The translations under genes were made by a program, and so were the position numbers. Shown here piece by piece: positions 9,773 through 22,916 of a stretch of 64,000 nucleotides of DNA. Below the pieces are notes generated by a model. The model saw only the letters and a program-made list of their open reading frames with translations, was not told the DNA's origin and ran no database searches. Numbering within the stretch: position 1 is the stretch's first letter; the number at the start of each line of letters is the position of its first letter. The stretch is from Albugo candida (lineage: Eukaryota; Oomycota; Peronosporomycetes; Albuginales; Albuginaceae), in NCBI GenBank assembly GCA_905220665.1, contig CAJNAR010000146.1, forward strand, positions 596,876 to 660,875, written 5' to 3'.

Positions 9773-12627
9773 TTTGTGGTATGTCCCCTCGAAGCTGAGA
9801 AATCTATTTCACGATTCGAAAATGATTTATTATAAACACACTACATACGTGCGTCGAATTAGCTACATCTTGCTCCTCCATCAAACGTGTCTTATATTAT
9901 AGGCAGCAAATTTTGCACGAACGCAGCGGTTTCAAGTTGGACTTGTGTCAAGTCCTTCCTCCATCGTCTAGTGCAAGTGTAAGCTTTTCGTCTACTTACG
10001 TGCGTATAAATAAATGCTAATATCACTATCGCTGATCCGCTCATGGAACTTCAAACCTTGCATCCTGGCGAGCAACGCGTTAGCTGTGTTGAATTTGTTC
10101 GATCTAGCACGCTACATATTTGATTCACAAGGCTCGGACACTAACCGATTTTGACCAAGCGTGGTCAGCCGCATATATATATTTAACGTCACGTATTCTC
10201 CTTTATTCGCGCCGCTACGCAGTTATATAAGTCTGCTATCAGCCATCTGATAAAAGGTGTCAATAAAAGTAGAGGAGTAAAAGGATGATAAAAAATCCCT
10301 ACGTTTCCTGAAACGATAGATGCTAGAAACGCAATTCAAGATTGGGGGCATTGGGGCATCCACGTTGTGTGCGTATGCTGCATGCCTTATTAAGTAATCG
10401 ATGCGGCTTACCATGTCTCTGCAACTCATTGTCAAAAACAGAAGTGTTTGCAGTTGCTCGATTCATGAGCAAACACATTAGTACATGGATGATCTAAAAT
10501 CTGGAAACGTGACGAGTACCTAATGATGTAATCTTGCATTGGAACATGATGTGCACTCAACCTTGATCCAGACTCGAGGTGCCAAGCAGCATGACGTTGA
10601 CAAAATTCTAACGAGGACCCAGAATGAGTACTCACGCTCTGGCCTTCTCAGAATTGACAACGAACAAGCACGTAAACTAAAATACGTTCTCTCAAGTATT
10701 CCCCAACAACAGCTTTCTTACTGAGTAATCAACACGATAGAATTCATTTTGTCCAGTGATCTATGTCCCGAACCGCGCTCTGCTCTACTCTCCTCCAACG
10801 ACATACCGACACGCATCGAGCTATTTTGCGCCGCCGTCTATTATTATCCTTTATCTCGTCTGTCTTAGACTCGAAATTTGCTGCCTCAATTTCCTTATCT
10901 ATCTGTCTCGTCTAGAGCCATAATCGCTTCGGATACGGCACGCACCGCCTATAATACAAGATTACAAGCTCTCTACTACATTTTGGCTTCCCTCTTGTGC
11001 CTCCACGAGCTACGATACTTTCGGAAAAATACCCGAGTGTCTGACAGGTATACCTGCACAGTGTGTTACAGACGTACGATACTATGAGTTTTCTTGGTCC
11101 ATGACCAATTGAGTTTCAAAATGCCAAGCCACGCCTCGTGTCACTTCATGCAATCTAAAATTACCACCGCTATCTCAAGCCATCAACCCAAGGTGGCAAA
11201 TGTCAAGTCTAATCTATGGATCGCTCCATTTTCGTCGATTCGGATTTGACAATTTTGTGAATTACGATTGACCTCGAAGATGATGCGGCATTATTGTATC
11301 AATTGCTAATTCTCGATGAGTGAGGCTTTCACTTCAAAAATCCCTTGCTTTTTCCGTTAGATCCGTTGTTTAGATGAAAGCTTATAGAACAGAAGCATTA
11401 AAGTCACGAAAGGAGTAAAGCTGACTTCAAAATCGGATCGACACAAATACTCATCGTAGTATCATCAGGTCGCAGCGATCTATCAAAACTAAGGACGCAA
11501 AGCATTACACATTTGTCAAGTATATTTGTAGCACGAAAGACAAACTTGGATAGTGCTATTGCCAAGCTCACTTGGCGAAAAGCCCAAATTCACATGTGCT
11601 TATGCCCAATTCTTCGATAGAGGCACAGGAATGATTTGCTGGCACATACTATTATCCTTTGTTTGATGACTAAGTATATCAAATTTCCAATCTGCAGATA
11701 GCATAACTATATTGCTGAAATGTTTTGCATCACTATTTCGGGCAACATACGATTTCCTCAACTGTCCACAAAAAAAGCTTGTCATTACTAACTCAAGGTC
11801 AGCAAGTGAGTTCGTTGAAGAAATGCATGCAGTGTGTTCCGTTCTGTCAATACTTTTTCCTTCATTCCATGAATAACATCAAACACCGGAGGAGCTGAAA
11901 AAGTATCTGATTAAACCTGATGACACAAAGTTGAGCTCTTCGCACAAGACACCGTCTCCGTTGCTTGTAATGAGCCGTTCGACACGTATCGATTTCTCAT
12001 GCTTTGAGCGATGAGTGCTTTCAAGCGAAGGATGGCATTGATGGTTTGAAGCTCCAAGCTCAAAACGCTCTTTACTCATTCCAATTTGACTGGTGCAGCC
12101 TATATGGGGCCCGAAAGACCTGTCGCGTGATTCTATCGTTCCATGGCGGATCAGACGCTCTGTATAACAAAAGCTGCTCATCACGACCTCGATAAGACGA
12201 ACCCTCTTACATGTAATCCCAAGAATACTAGCCCGATTTATGGAAACACTTTGTACGGGCCTTGACGTACACGATGCACACGATTCGTTAACAAAAAATG
12301 GCGGCCAACTTGTTTACGGTATATAGCTTTGCACATGAATTTAGTCGTATGAGTCGCTCACTAGTAGCTCAATATGAGAGTACATTATTATTGGTATTCG
12401 TACGACGAAGAGCGAGCTGGAAGAATTGTATCTTTGATATCTTTCAATAACTATCGCACGGAGTATCGCCGTTACTGAATCGCTCATGCTCGTAGAAGGC
12501 AGGTAATTGTGCTCTCTAATGGCGGAGATCGCGTTCTATGACACCTCAGCCCATCAGATACAGATGAGTTGCTACGACACAAGTGGTCGACACTAAATGG
12601 GCCAATTATTTACGTCTGTACACTAAA
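9773..12627. other. Long intergenic stretch, no gene recognised
   Basis: About 2.85 kb between the CKK-protein start and FolD. All open frames are about 100 codons or shorter (10,223-11,087, 11,600-12,195 and others), lie on both strands and show no domain, signal peptide with a known effector motif, or coherent splice chain. I saw no tRNA-like B box. It presumably contains the divergent promoters of both flanking genes. Confidence 0.5.
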
Positions 12628-13500
12628 ATGTTGTTGGACGGGAAAGCATGCAGCAAAGTGATCGAAAACGATGTAAAAGCGGAGGTTCAGTTACTTTCTG
12701 TTCAACCAAAGCTCGATATTATACTCATTCTTGGAAATACTGATTCAGATACGTATGTACAACTCAAAAAGAAGGCTTGTAGTCGTGTTGGAATCCTCTG
12801 CGACATACATAAACTAAGTAAGGAAGTCAGCGCGGCCGAAATTGAGGCGCTAATCGATACATTAAATGACGATGTCACTGTGCATGGAATATTGCTGCAA
12901 CTACCCCTACCGTGCACATTATCAGAGCACACGACGCAACTACTACATCGCATCGATCCGAATAAAGACGTCGACGGACTTCATCCGCATCATTTCCATC
13001 GTCTTAGTCAGCCACGATGTAAATCTGACGATCTGTTTATTGCTCCATGTACGCCAGCGGGTTGTTTGCAATTGCTCGATCGGTATAAAATAGATGTAGC
13101 CGGCAAGGATATCGTAGTAATTGGCCGAAGTTCGTTGGTTGGTCTACCTCTGTCATTGATGCTTTTGCAGCGTCATGCAACCGTAACAATCTGCCATTCC
13201 AAAACTCGCAATTTACAAGCCAAAGTTAAACAGGCGGATATCTTGATCGCTGCCGCAGGGTGTCCTGAATTGGTTCAAAAAGACTGGCTGAAAGAGGATG
13301 TTGTCATTCTTGATATTGGGATTAATTATATTGAAGATACGACGTGTACCAAAGGATACAGAATGGCTGGCGATGTGCATTTCAATGATTGTAAAAGTGT
13401 CGCTGCAGCGATAACGCCAGTTCCTGGCGGAATTGGTCCGATGACTGTAGCGATGCTTTTGAATAACATTCTCATATGCGCAAAGTATGCGCTGCGATAA
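12628..13500 (+). CDS. Methylenetetrahydrofolate dehydrogenase/cyclohydrolase (FolD/MTHFD type)
   Basis: This bifunctional enzyme interconverts 5,10-methylene-, methenyl- and 10-formyl-tetrahydrofolate using NAD(P). I chose the ATG at 12628, which begins MLLDGKACSKVI, the usual FolD opening; the frame extends further upstream only to a GTG, with a stop just before it. The product is 290 residues, the normal length for the monofunctional-length eukaryotic/bacterial enzyme and far shorter than the trifunctional C1-THF synthase. Diagnostic motifs in order are LQLPLP, DVDGLHPHHFHRL, APCTPAGCL, the Rossmann GRSSLVGLPLSLML, CHSKTRNL, GDVHFNDC and ITPVPGGIGPMTVAML. The substrate and catalytic framework looks complete. 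No targeting peptide is visible, suggesting a cytosolic form. It is convergent with the PX-AGC kinase gene, with stops 78 bp apart. Confidence 0.95.
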   Translation: MLLDGKACSKVIENDVKAEVQLLSVQPKLDIILILGNTDSDTYVQLKKKACSRVGILCDIHKLSKEVSAAEIEALIDTLNDDVTVHGILLQLPLPCTLSEHTTQLLHRIDPNKDVDGLHPHHFHRLSQPRCKSDDLFIAPCTPAGCLQLLDRYKIDVAGKDIVVIGRSSLVGLPLSLMLLQRHATVTICHSKTRNLQAKVKQADILIAAAGCPELVQKDWLKEDVVILDIGINYIEDTTCTKGYRMAGDVHFNDCKSVAAAITPVPGGIGPMTVAMLLNNILICAKYALR

Positions 13501-13578
13501 ATTCCAAAAAGATACGTTGTCGTGATCATGCGATCTGAACTTTTCGTGAATATATCGCACTGAAGGGCCTTATATTCA

Positions 13579-15933
13579 TTAAGTCGGACCACTCGAACTT
13601 GCAAGTGAACGACCCTCATACGTGAACCCGGCAAATGTATAAGACAGATTTCGTAGGTCGCTATTTCGCTGGCTCATACTTCCTCCGAGGCCATTACCAA
13701 CAAATTGATTGCTACCCCGCTGTACCATGCTCTTTGGTTGTTTTGAAAAGCTATGCCCGGCATTGGCTAATGCGTTGTCAGTGTTACTGGCATCTGGACG
13801 AGAAGATTCTACCGTCACGCATAGACCATGGCCGTCAATTTGGGCAAGTGGAAGCTTTGTAAATTCTTCTTCGAAATTCGCAGCATCGATCGGGTCCGTG
13901 TATAGACATGGCCGGTATGGTGGTGTGACTTGGCGATTATAAAGCGCATTCCAATCAATATCTGCGAAAAAGGGGTGATACGTTACTTCGCGAGGATCTG
14001 ATGCTCCAAGCCGCTCTGATGGATCCCGTGTCAGCAAACCCTGAATGAGATCCATTGCCTCTGCTGATAATCCTTCTGGAAAATCAAGCGCAGCTCCTCT
14101 TAGCCTATCAAATAGCTCTTTTCGATCTTGCGTATACCACGGAGGGCGCCCTGTTAATAGCTCATAAAGTACCATGCCAAGATTCCACCAGTCTACTGCC
14201 GTGCCATGACCTTCCCGACTGAGTATTTCCGGAGGCAGATACTCGGGTGTTCCACACATTGTATATGTACCATTCAAGTGACTTCGAATTCCTTCTTTCG
14301 CAAGCCCGAAATCTGCGAGTTTAACATGACCTTCTACATCTAACATGATGTTTTCTGGCTTCAAATCCCGGTATGCGATACCTTCTTGATGTAAATGCAT
14401 TAATGCGAGAACGATCTCAGCTGTGAAAAACTTTGCCATGTGCTCCGGAAAGCAGCCAGTTCGACTCAGGTGAAAAAATAAGTCTCCGCCCGGGCAATAA
14501 TCCAATACGAAAAACAATTTGGATTTTGACTGGAACGCGTAGTGCAGACAGACGATAAATGGATGCATTATAGACGCCAATACCCGGCGTTCCGTCTTTG
14601 TGTGCTCCACTTGTTGCTTTCTCATCAAAAAAGACTTGTCCAAGATTTTAACTGCGTAAAGTTGCAAAGTTTGCTTCCTCCTAATCAGTAAGACTTTTCC
14701 AAACGATCCTTTGCCGATCATTCTCAGCACATCAAAATCACGTAGTGATACATGGCTGGATCTTCCCATTCCTTTTTTCTCGGCTTCAGCTTTGTGGAAG
14801 TCTTCGTCCACATCCTCAAATACAATATTTCGTCGAAAAGATGAGCCGTTATTTTGTTTTGAATGCTTTGAGTCAGAATCCGCAATGCTCGTTCTTTGTA
14901 ATCTTTTCTCGAGCGATTCCACACATCCTGTATTTGTAGTCTCTTGTGTCGACGCCGGTCGTGATGGTATCAATGCTGCGATTTCAGTGTGATATAACTT
15001 CTTTGCAAGAGCGAGTGATTTTGACGATAGTGAAAAAGAGCCCGTCCCGCGTGTTAGACGTCCAGTTGGCACTGATACAGCACAGTCAGAAGACATGCTG
15101 TCAGAGCCCGAAAACGTCCTCGGAGAGCAGCAATTCACATTTTGTGTGCCATGATTTGTTGATTGTGACTCAGCTTCAAATTTAGGTGGTTCGTTGGCCG
15201 AATGTGTTAGAAAATGGCGTATGATTATCACACTCGAGTGTAATCCTTGCTTTCCACATTCACAGTCTTCACAAGTAGGTCGGTCAGATTTACAGCTTTC
15301 CAGCGAAACAAGCATTAAGACCTCTCGTACCCATCGATCTAGTTCCAATTGCCGCTTTTGTAAGAACGAAGTATCGAGTGACCTTTTCCAAGTTCGTGTG
15401 GGAAGTGGCGGTACATGTAAGACCTCTATTTTCAGTTGCTGGTACAATTGTTTAAAGTCATCAAATCGTCGATATATCGTCCACTGTTTCTCTTTGATAA
15501 TATTCTCAATTTCGAGTCGGTAGACAGCGTAGATTCGATGTGTCATCTCATCCCGCGCGAGTGAAAACCCCTGAATACGATTCAGACGAGCAGGAATGCC
15601 AATAGGTAAAAATTTCTTCGCATCAAATGCGACAGTTGCTTCAGATCGTTCAAAATTTTGAGCCCAAATCCGCTCAAAATATTCGCGTTCAACTGAAGGT
15701 TGTGTTGGCCGTGCATTCTTTGGAAGATTTAGCTCCCCGATGCCATCTAATTCATCATTTCCAGTATCTTGACTCGGCCGAACAATCCGTGCCGGCACGG
15801 CATCATGGTCAGATATCAACGGGATTGCTTCATCCAAAGATACGATGGAACCAAACGAACCAGTGGATATGATTGACCCTTTTGATCGGTGTCTGTCATT
15901 GTTGTGGAGAATGTGATACGGATCATTCATATG
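13579..15933 (-). CDS. PX-domain AGC Ser/Thr kinase (SGK-like architecture)
   Basis: A single long exon encodes 784 residues from the ATG at 15933 (MNDPYHILHNN). The frame runs 57 bases further to a TTG, so an upstream exon is possible. An N-terminal PX domain contains RRFDDFKQLYQQL, the basic signature that reads PI3P on endosomes. After a Ser-rich linker comes an AGC kinase: IGKGSFGKVLLIRR, AVKILDKSFL, AYRDLKPENIML, KLADFGLAKEG and an activation loop ending CGTPEYLPPE. The C-terminal extension contains DPREVTYHPFF and a hydrophobic motif FAGFTYEG carrying the Thr that TORC2 phosphorylates in SGK/AKT relatives. PX followed by an AGC kinase with a hydrophobic motif resembles SGK3. That TOR, on the same arm, phosphorylates this motif is inference. 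All catalytic residues are present. Confidence 0.92.
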   Translation of the reverse strand, partial: HMNDPYHILHNNDRHRSKGSIISTGSFGSIVSLDEAIPLISDHDAVPARIVRPSQDTGNDELDGIGELNLPKNARPTQPSVEREYFERIWAQNFERSEATVAFDAKKFLPIGIPARLNRIQGFSLARDEMTHRIYAVYRLEIENIIKEKQWTIYRRFDDFKQLYQQLKIEVLHVPPLPTRTWKRSLDTSFLQKRQLELDRWVREVLMLVSLESCKSDRPTCEDCECGKQGLHSSVIIIRHFLTHSANEPPKFEAESQSTNHGTQNVNCCSPRTFSGSDSMSSDCAVSVPTGRLTRGTGSFSLSSKSLALAKKLYHTEIAALIPSRPASTQETTNTGCVESLEKRLQRTSIADSDSKHSKQNNGSSFRRNIVFEDVDEDFHKAEAEKKGMGRSSHVSLRDFDVLRMIGKGSFGKVLLIRRKQTLQLYAVKILDKSFLMRKQQVEHTKTERRVLASIMHPFIVCLHYAFQSKSKLFFVLDYCPGGDLFFHLSRTGCFPEHMAKFFTAEIVLALMHLHQEGIAYRDLKPENIMLDVEGHVKLADFGLAKEGIRSHLNGTYTMCGTPEYLPPEILSREGHGTAVDWWNLGMVLYELLTGRPPWYTQDRKELFDRLRGAALDFPEGLSAEAMDLIQGLLTRDPSERLGASDPREVTYHPFFADIDWNALYNRQVTPPYRPCLYTDPIDAANFEEEFTKLPLAQIDGHGLCVTVESSRPDASNTDNALANAGHSFSKQPKSMVQRGSNQFVGNGLGGSMSQRNSDLRNLSYTFAGFTYEGRSLASSSGPT

Positions 15934-16704
15934 CGGAATCTCACCGGCAACCGTTCTGTGGAAAGGAACGTGAATTCTATATCGAAACAAATGTTATCAA
16001 ATAAAACATTTGCATAATGATAGAAATTGTCCTACTTGACTGTATCTTTGGAAACTGTGTTGTATGTCGGCTGTGATATTTTGATTAAAGGCACGTTGGC
16101 TAGAAATGGAAAATCCTGCGAAGGTTTACGTTTTCTAGCATCCCTAAAACCAGTTCACAATTTGATCACCTAAAAATCATAAGCCAATTCGAAGAAGAGT
16201 ACGTACGTCATGTCTCGCATGTAAAGAAAAGAGAAGATTTGATGAAATCAATAGCCAACCTTCCATGCAGATCAAAACGAGATGTCGGAAAGCAATCCGG
16301 TCGTCAGAACGTAAGATAGAAAAAAAACGGGAAGGAATAACGTCCATGCAAAGGCACACTATACTATACAGTAAGCTCACTCGAAAGTACATTCGAATTT
16401 TCTATCTTCTGTTGTTTGCCCGAATCTCATTACCCTCTTCAAGTTGGTTCTCATCTGATCTCCTTTTAGGGTTAATCTTACATTCCTTCCTTTACCCGCA
16501 CTTTAGTTGCGTAGGAAAAATGGAGCGCATGTTGTCAGGTACTTGTGTAGAACGCTCAAAGTGGTGATAAATGTGATGGAACTAACGATATATCAGGTGT
16601 GATGCAAGCTCACTCACGCTTCTAGTTCAAATAAGTTGGATAACGCATCATGAAGATATGTCAAGCGATGGTACATTTCTTAGTAGCTAAATGACGACCT
16701 GTAC
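15934..16704. other. Spacer between the PX-AGC kinase start and the PP1 stop
   Basis: About 770 bp, 5' of the kinase gene. The only frame near 100 codons (16,265-16,567, plus) has no recognisable domain. The stretch presumably carries the kinase 5'UTR and promoter; an upstream non-coding or short coding exon of the kinase cannot be excluded. Confidence 0.4.
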
Positions 16705-17850
<1,146 letters not shown>

Positions 17851-18241
17851 TTGTGCGTTTTATAAATCTAAGCTCTCCCTCATGTAGTGTGGCTACACAT
17901 ATTGACTGGATATATTTGTAATGTGTTTTCATCCAATTGTAATCGGTAGAGTGAATTCAAAACCAATCGGAACACGACATGATTAGAAAAGTTGCGTATG
18001 TAAAGGAAAGTCAAAGTATTTAGCTATGGAGGCGTCTGTAGTATAAAGTAATTTGTACGCGTGCGTCAGTTTGTGGAGTATTTTTCGTTTTCTTTATTAA
18101 ATCTACGAACGCGCATACTTCGTTGTTCTTCCGCGCATTGTAACTACTCGACGTTTAGTCTCACATTTTGTACATTGCGCACTCAGTTCAAGGTTACGCA
18201 CCCTAATTGAAGAGTCTCGGTTCTAGTTGTAGTATGCACTC
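17851..18241. promoter_or_regulatory. Divergent intergenic region, PP1 / Sec14-PH
   Basis: 391 bp separate the two ATGs of divergent genes, so both promoters must lie here or in the 5'UTRs. I see no repeat and no convincing core motif beyond pyrimidine-rich stretches. Confidence 0.4.
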
Positions 18242-21200
18242 ATGTCTAAACCGATGCTCTTCCTAAATGCATTCAAATCTTCTTCTATAACCTGCGACAT
18301 TGATAGTAATGACGCCAACAATAGCAATAGCCGGACACCCAGAAGCATGACTCGTAGGCGCTCTCGTGTCGGGAAGCAACTCATGAGAGAGTTACGTGGT
18401 TTTGCACGATTTCATGGAGACAACAGCCACACTGACTCCACATCTCCAAAATCAACTCATCCATCTGTTCCGCGTCAATCAAGTGCACCGTCAACAGCAA
18501 CTACGTCATCCCAACAATTACTAACAAGCTCTAGTAACGGACATCGCTTGATCTCACAATCCATGAACGAAGGCGGATCGCCATCCCGGAGATCCGATGT
18601 GATGCAGAAAAAAACATCGTCAGCCATTCACTCATTACAGCATGGATGTGCTACTTTTGCAGCAACTGTCGCTAGACGTCGATTAATGAATGGCAGTAAT
18701 CTGAGTGCTGGGGCATCGGTGCAAATGAGTCCATTTTCTTGCGAAATAACGACTCCTTTGGATACGGTTTCTAATGTGGGTATCATATTCCTACTTTGAC
18801 TGACTGAATTTGCTCACGAAAAGTGTTTGATGTAGAATGCCCCTCCAAATGTCGCCATTCGATATGGACACCGCATTCGACTGTATGGAAAAAGCGGATA
18901 CGTAAGCTCCTCTTCCGAGGTCAAAGGCGGATATGTAGGGACTTTTGAAATCGCGCGAGGATTCTTACATCCGATGAAAGAAACACAGCGTCATGACAAA
19001 CAGAATGGATACGTATTAGCTTGTCTCCCTCCTATTCAAGAAGCTGGGTCTAACTTATACAAGCCCTCCACGTTTCGAATTGTTTCTATTGCCGGGTTAG
19101 AGGACGGAACACCACTCAGTTACGGAGATGTGTTCATTCTCGTGGATGATGATGGCAAAGTCTGGAATAATAAGATGGGTGTTGGCCCAACAACACTAAA
19201 TGGTCATTTTGGACCAAAAGGTCCCAATTTTCCAGGTGAAATGTACCTTTCTTTCTATCAGCTTGGGAAGAGCTCTTCATTACGCTATGCTGACGAAGAA
19301 GAAGAACAAGAGATGGATATTAATCTTACTCCGGGAGTAGAACCCGTGACTAGTGTCGAAGAAGGTGGTTTATTAGAGACCACAGCCTCTGACTCATCTT
19401 CCGATGAAGAGGAAGGATTCCTCTCTCTAGCTAGCTTGGCACGAAATACCAAGCTGATTGCCGAAAATACTTTTGGAGTCGGTCGAACGGCTGCTGGAGA
19501 AGCGGCTTTGGCAAGCGCATTAGCCTCCACTGGTAAAGTCGTGTTTTATGGCGATAAAGATGTTATCATCGATATTGCCGACTCAAACCGCATGCGCTCG
19601 AAATTCAATCAAGTGATCACGCATTATAGAAAGTATAATGAAGGGATGGTCGTGCAAGGAGGTTATTTGAGATGTGATGGGCGTGGAAAGCTGTCTCTAT
19701 TCGAAATACATGGTCTCCCGCTCCCGTCCATTTCAAAGGTTGATATCATTGACTCAAACTCTTCGAATGATATTATGAAGGAATGCCGATCGTCAAAACC
19801 ATCAACTAGTACAAATATGGCCAACAGGGACGTGATGATGCGACTGGATTCCGGTCTACCAATTCCTATCAACAGTGTGACTCCATCAAGTTTGGTCGCA
19901 TTGCATTTTAGCGATGACTCAATGACGCTCATCCCGTGCAGTCGATTCTGCTCCTCCAACGAAAAACCATTCTACATCGTTGTGCGCGGAAGTACACGCC
20001 CTTATCGCCTACAAGTTCAAGTCAAACGATCTTTCGATGTTTCGAATAGCAAATGTTTAGGCTCCTCATTGTACGAGAAGTGTCACTTGCCATTTTGTAT
20101 GTTGGTCGTTGCTGGCGTTTACTTGATCGTCGTATTCAAGTTCCTATGGATAAAAGCATTATGTCTCGGCTGTACCGTAGTGTTTCTCACACTTGGCTCC
20201 ACATTTGCCCATATGTACAGAAACAAGGCCTCTCCATCTACAAGAGTTGAGCACGATACTTCCAAGGAAGATGAAAGGACTGCTAAGCACAAGGGCGAGA
20301 ATTGGTTATTTTCTATCATTGCCTGGGAAGCCTCGAGCTCCGAACGCATTGAGCTCAAGACTCGAGACTACCGCGAGGAACTTTATGAGACACAAGCATC
20401 AACCCCACTCGTCAAGATACCTGCCAGTTTTCTTATTGCGGAAAACGGAAATGTTGCAAAAGCTTCAGAGAGGTATCAAACAACATTACAATGGCGGGAT
20501 GAAATGAAGGTCGATAAGATACTGGAAACACCACACCCAAAATATCACTTGATCAAAAGGCAAGAAGAATTCTACAATCATGCAGTGATGCAATTTGTCT
20601 CAATCTGAGTCTTGTAGCTTCTACAAGCAGTTTTTACACAAGCGAGATAAGCTGGGTCATCCAATTTACTTTGAAAAGTTGGCCACCATCAACATGAAAG
20701 CTTTACAAAAAGCAGGTAGAGTGCATTTTTTACCTCGATTTTTCTTACTAGGGTTTTTATACTGTGATGCATCAGATGTTTCTCTGGAGGATCTCTTTCA
20801 TCACTACTTATTCAACATCGAGTTTAATGTCAAGTACGTGGCTTCGGATTCATGTGCTTGCCAAGCCTGTTGTGCTAGCAAGACTCGCAAGCTTTTAATT
20901 GTATTGGATGCTCGTGGTATCGGAATGAAAGATGTGAGTGGGGAATTTCTAGAATTTGTGCGGAAAGGAGCAGGGATGATGCAGCGACATTATCCACAAC
21001 GCTCGTACAAAATCCTCATCATCAATGTTCCTTCGTGGTTTGGGATGGTCTGGAAAGGAATAAAAGGGCTCCTGAATGAGGCTACCCGTCAAAAAACAAA
21101 TATACTCAGCGAGGCTGAAGCTCCTGCAGTTCTCTTACAGCTCGTTGATGAAGAGAATCTTCCAGTCGAGTACGGAGGGCAATGCCAGTGCCCTGGTGGC

Positions 21201-21953
21201 TGTGAATCTAATTCAGCATTCATGCAGCTGCAAAAATCTCTTGTGGATAGTGTCTTGGCTTCCAAGCCTTTTTGTCCCGATGTGGTCATGGGTGGTCTCA
21301 CCATCGAACTGGAAGAAGATGATGAAAAGGAAGCCAGAAGAGACTTGCAATGTACAAAACAGAATCTGCGACGCAATAGCATGCAACAACCCCATACCGC
21401 CGCAATGTTTATCCGACAATCGATGAGCTCCAAGCGGTTTTTACATGAGATGAAAGAGGCGATGGTCCTTAACAGCGAACAAGTCAAATCAAGCGCATTC
21501 CCCCAAGAAGTGCTCAAGGCCGGTTTCTTACTCAAAAGATCGGTGAAACGTAAACCTTTCATCCCGATTTGGTATCGTCGTGTCTTTGTTCTTCATGGTA
21601 CCCCGTTATTGCTCAAATTCTCCCTGATTTGTGTTCTGATGTTCATTTTGACTGTAGCTCATTCAATTCGCTTCAGTCGGTCGGTTGAGTCAGAACTTTA
21701 CTCTGTTTTGGCGCTCACCGGTGACACAATTGTCCGCAAAACTCAGAAGCAGAACAACCATACATTTGAGCTTATCACACCGCTAATGGAGGCACATGGT
21801 CGTGCGCTTTTGCTTTATGCACCGACATCGGATTTGGTCGACAGTTGGGTGGACGTTATTTCGTCTGCTATCGCCAAATTGCGCACAAATCACATTGAGC
21901 CCTTGCCTGTCAAGCATCCGCCTTCAATCTCTGAAGTTTGCTCATGGAATTAA
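18242..21953 (+). CDS. Sec14 (CRAL-TRIO) plus PH domain lipid-transfer protein with membrane segments
   Basis: The model is five exons: 18242-18775, 18836-20584, 20631-20715, 20776-21597 and 21658-21953, 1,161 residues. Two of the four introns (20716-20775 and 21598-21657) are exactly 60 nt, phase 1 and stop-free. Removing them gives the family patterns QKADVSLEDLFHHY and RRVFVLHAHSIRF. The protein has a Ser-rich N-terminus; a ~200-residue region with IRYGHRIRLYGKSGYV that I do not recognise; two adjacent hydrophobic helices (about 20,086-20,220); a CRAL-TRIO N-lobe (YQTTLQWRDEMKVDKILET); the CRAL-TRIO lipid pocket (LIVLDARGIGMKDV, KILIINVPSWFGMVW); and a PH domain ending in DSWVDVISSAI with the conserved Trp. 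It likely binds or presents phosphoinositides at a membrane. The third exon may begin at 20628 or 20631. Confidence 0.85.
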
Positions 21954-21984
21954 ACGATATTGTCAAGATTCAACGTATAAATAC

Positions 21985-22780
21985 ATGTGTCAAGATTTTG
22001 GTGACTTTTGGAGTAGCAAGAGCATGTCCGCATGCATCCTTCCCAACCGTTGCGAAGGCGACGACAAGGATTTTTGGGCTGAATATATCGAGGTAAAGAG
22101 CACTTTCTGAGAATTGGTGGTCTGATTTTAATTGAAGTATAAAGATCGAGAAATTAAATCAATTTTGGTATTCACCGTCGACCGTCGACAAAATAACTAA
22201 AGAAATCTTGACTCAGGTTTCCAAGGGAGGATACATTGGATGTATATCTACACCGAGTATATATTTCGCACTCAAAAAAGAGATGGAGCATTGCATGAAA
22301 ACACTCGACCAGCTTCTTTTATTGGATGCAAGTGCTTTGATTTGAAATACATGCTCCCGTTCTCACGCTCGAGTGCAGATTGATAGCAAGTTTGCATCAG
22401 AAGGACCACATTTTATCTTTTACGACTATCAATTTCCGCAAAATTTGCCGCAAGCACTCCATCATCGCTTGGAATATCTGATCATCGACCCACCTTTCAT
22501 CACTCGCGACGTATGGGAGCAGTACCGAGCCGCAATCGACTTTTTAATTTGCCCTAAACAAGGCAAAATCCTACTAAGCACCATTCGTATGTATCTTCTG
22601 TTCATCTCTTTTACATAATCTGATCAACTCTGTGAAGACGAAAATGAAGCGCTAATGTGGGAGCTGTTGCGATGCAAACCCGTGCAATTCCAACCGTCAA
22701 TTCCGCATTTGGTCTATCAGTATACAATATACACAAATTATCACACAGCCACACTGAACGAAACAGGCACTGAAGGGTAG
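21985..22780 (+). CDS. EEF1A lysine methyltransferase 1 (EFM5 / N6AMT2 family)
   Basis: Four exons (21985-22092, 22145-22327, 22379-22586 and 22638-22780) close in frame to 213 residues, almost the length I recall for human EEF1AKMT1. This SAM-dependent enzyme methylates a lysine of translation elongation factor 1A. Motifs are NQFWYSPSTVDKI, GGYIGCISTPSIYF, FIFYDYQFPQNLP and the catalytic-site tetrapeptide DPPF in IIDPPFITRDVW. The second intron (22328-22378) begins GCAAGT rather than GT. No phase-0 GT is available at this point, and this joint alone reproduces the family spacing LLLLD|IDSKFASEG. The other introns are ordinary GT-AG of 52 and 51 nt. The start codon lies only 31 bp after the Sec14-PH stop, on the same strand. 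The first ~35 residues are weakly conserved and support the start only by length. Confidence 0.85.
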
Positions 22781-22916
22781 CCCATGTAAGGCATGAGCTG
22801 CGGGTGGGCTCCCTGTGACGCTATCTTTAGACCCATCCTTTTCTTGAATAGCTAATAATAATATAGTTTCGAACATTGCACTTCATGAAAACGTACAACT
22901 GAAAAAAATCAAATCG

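Noticed and set aside
9773..12627. Candidate secreted effectors (RxLR, CHxC or CCG types) in the long intergenic region
   Set aside because: No short frame here combined a signal peptide with any of these motifs.
22760..22850. GC-rich hairpin-like segment after the methyltransferase stop, considered as a tRNA or small RNA
   Set aside because: No B-box consensus or cloverleaf could be drawn; more likely 3'UTR.
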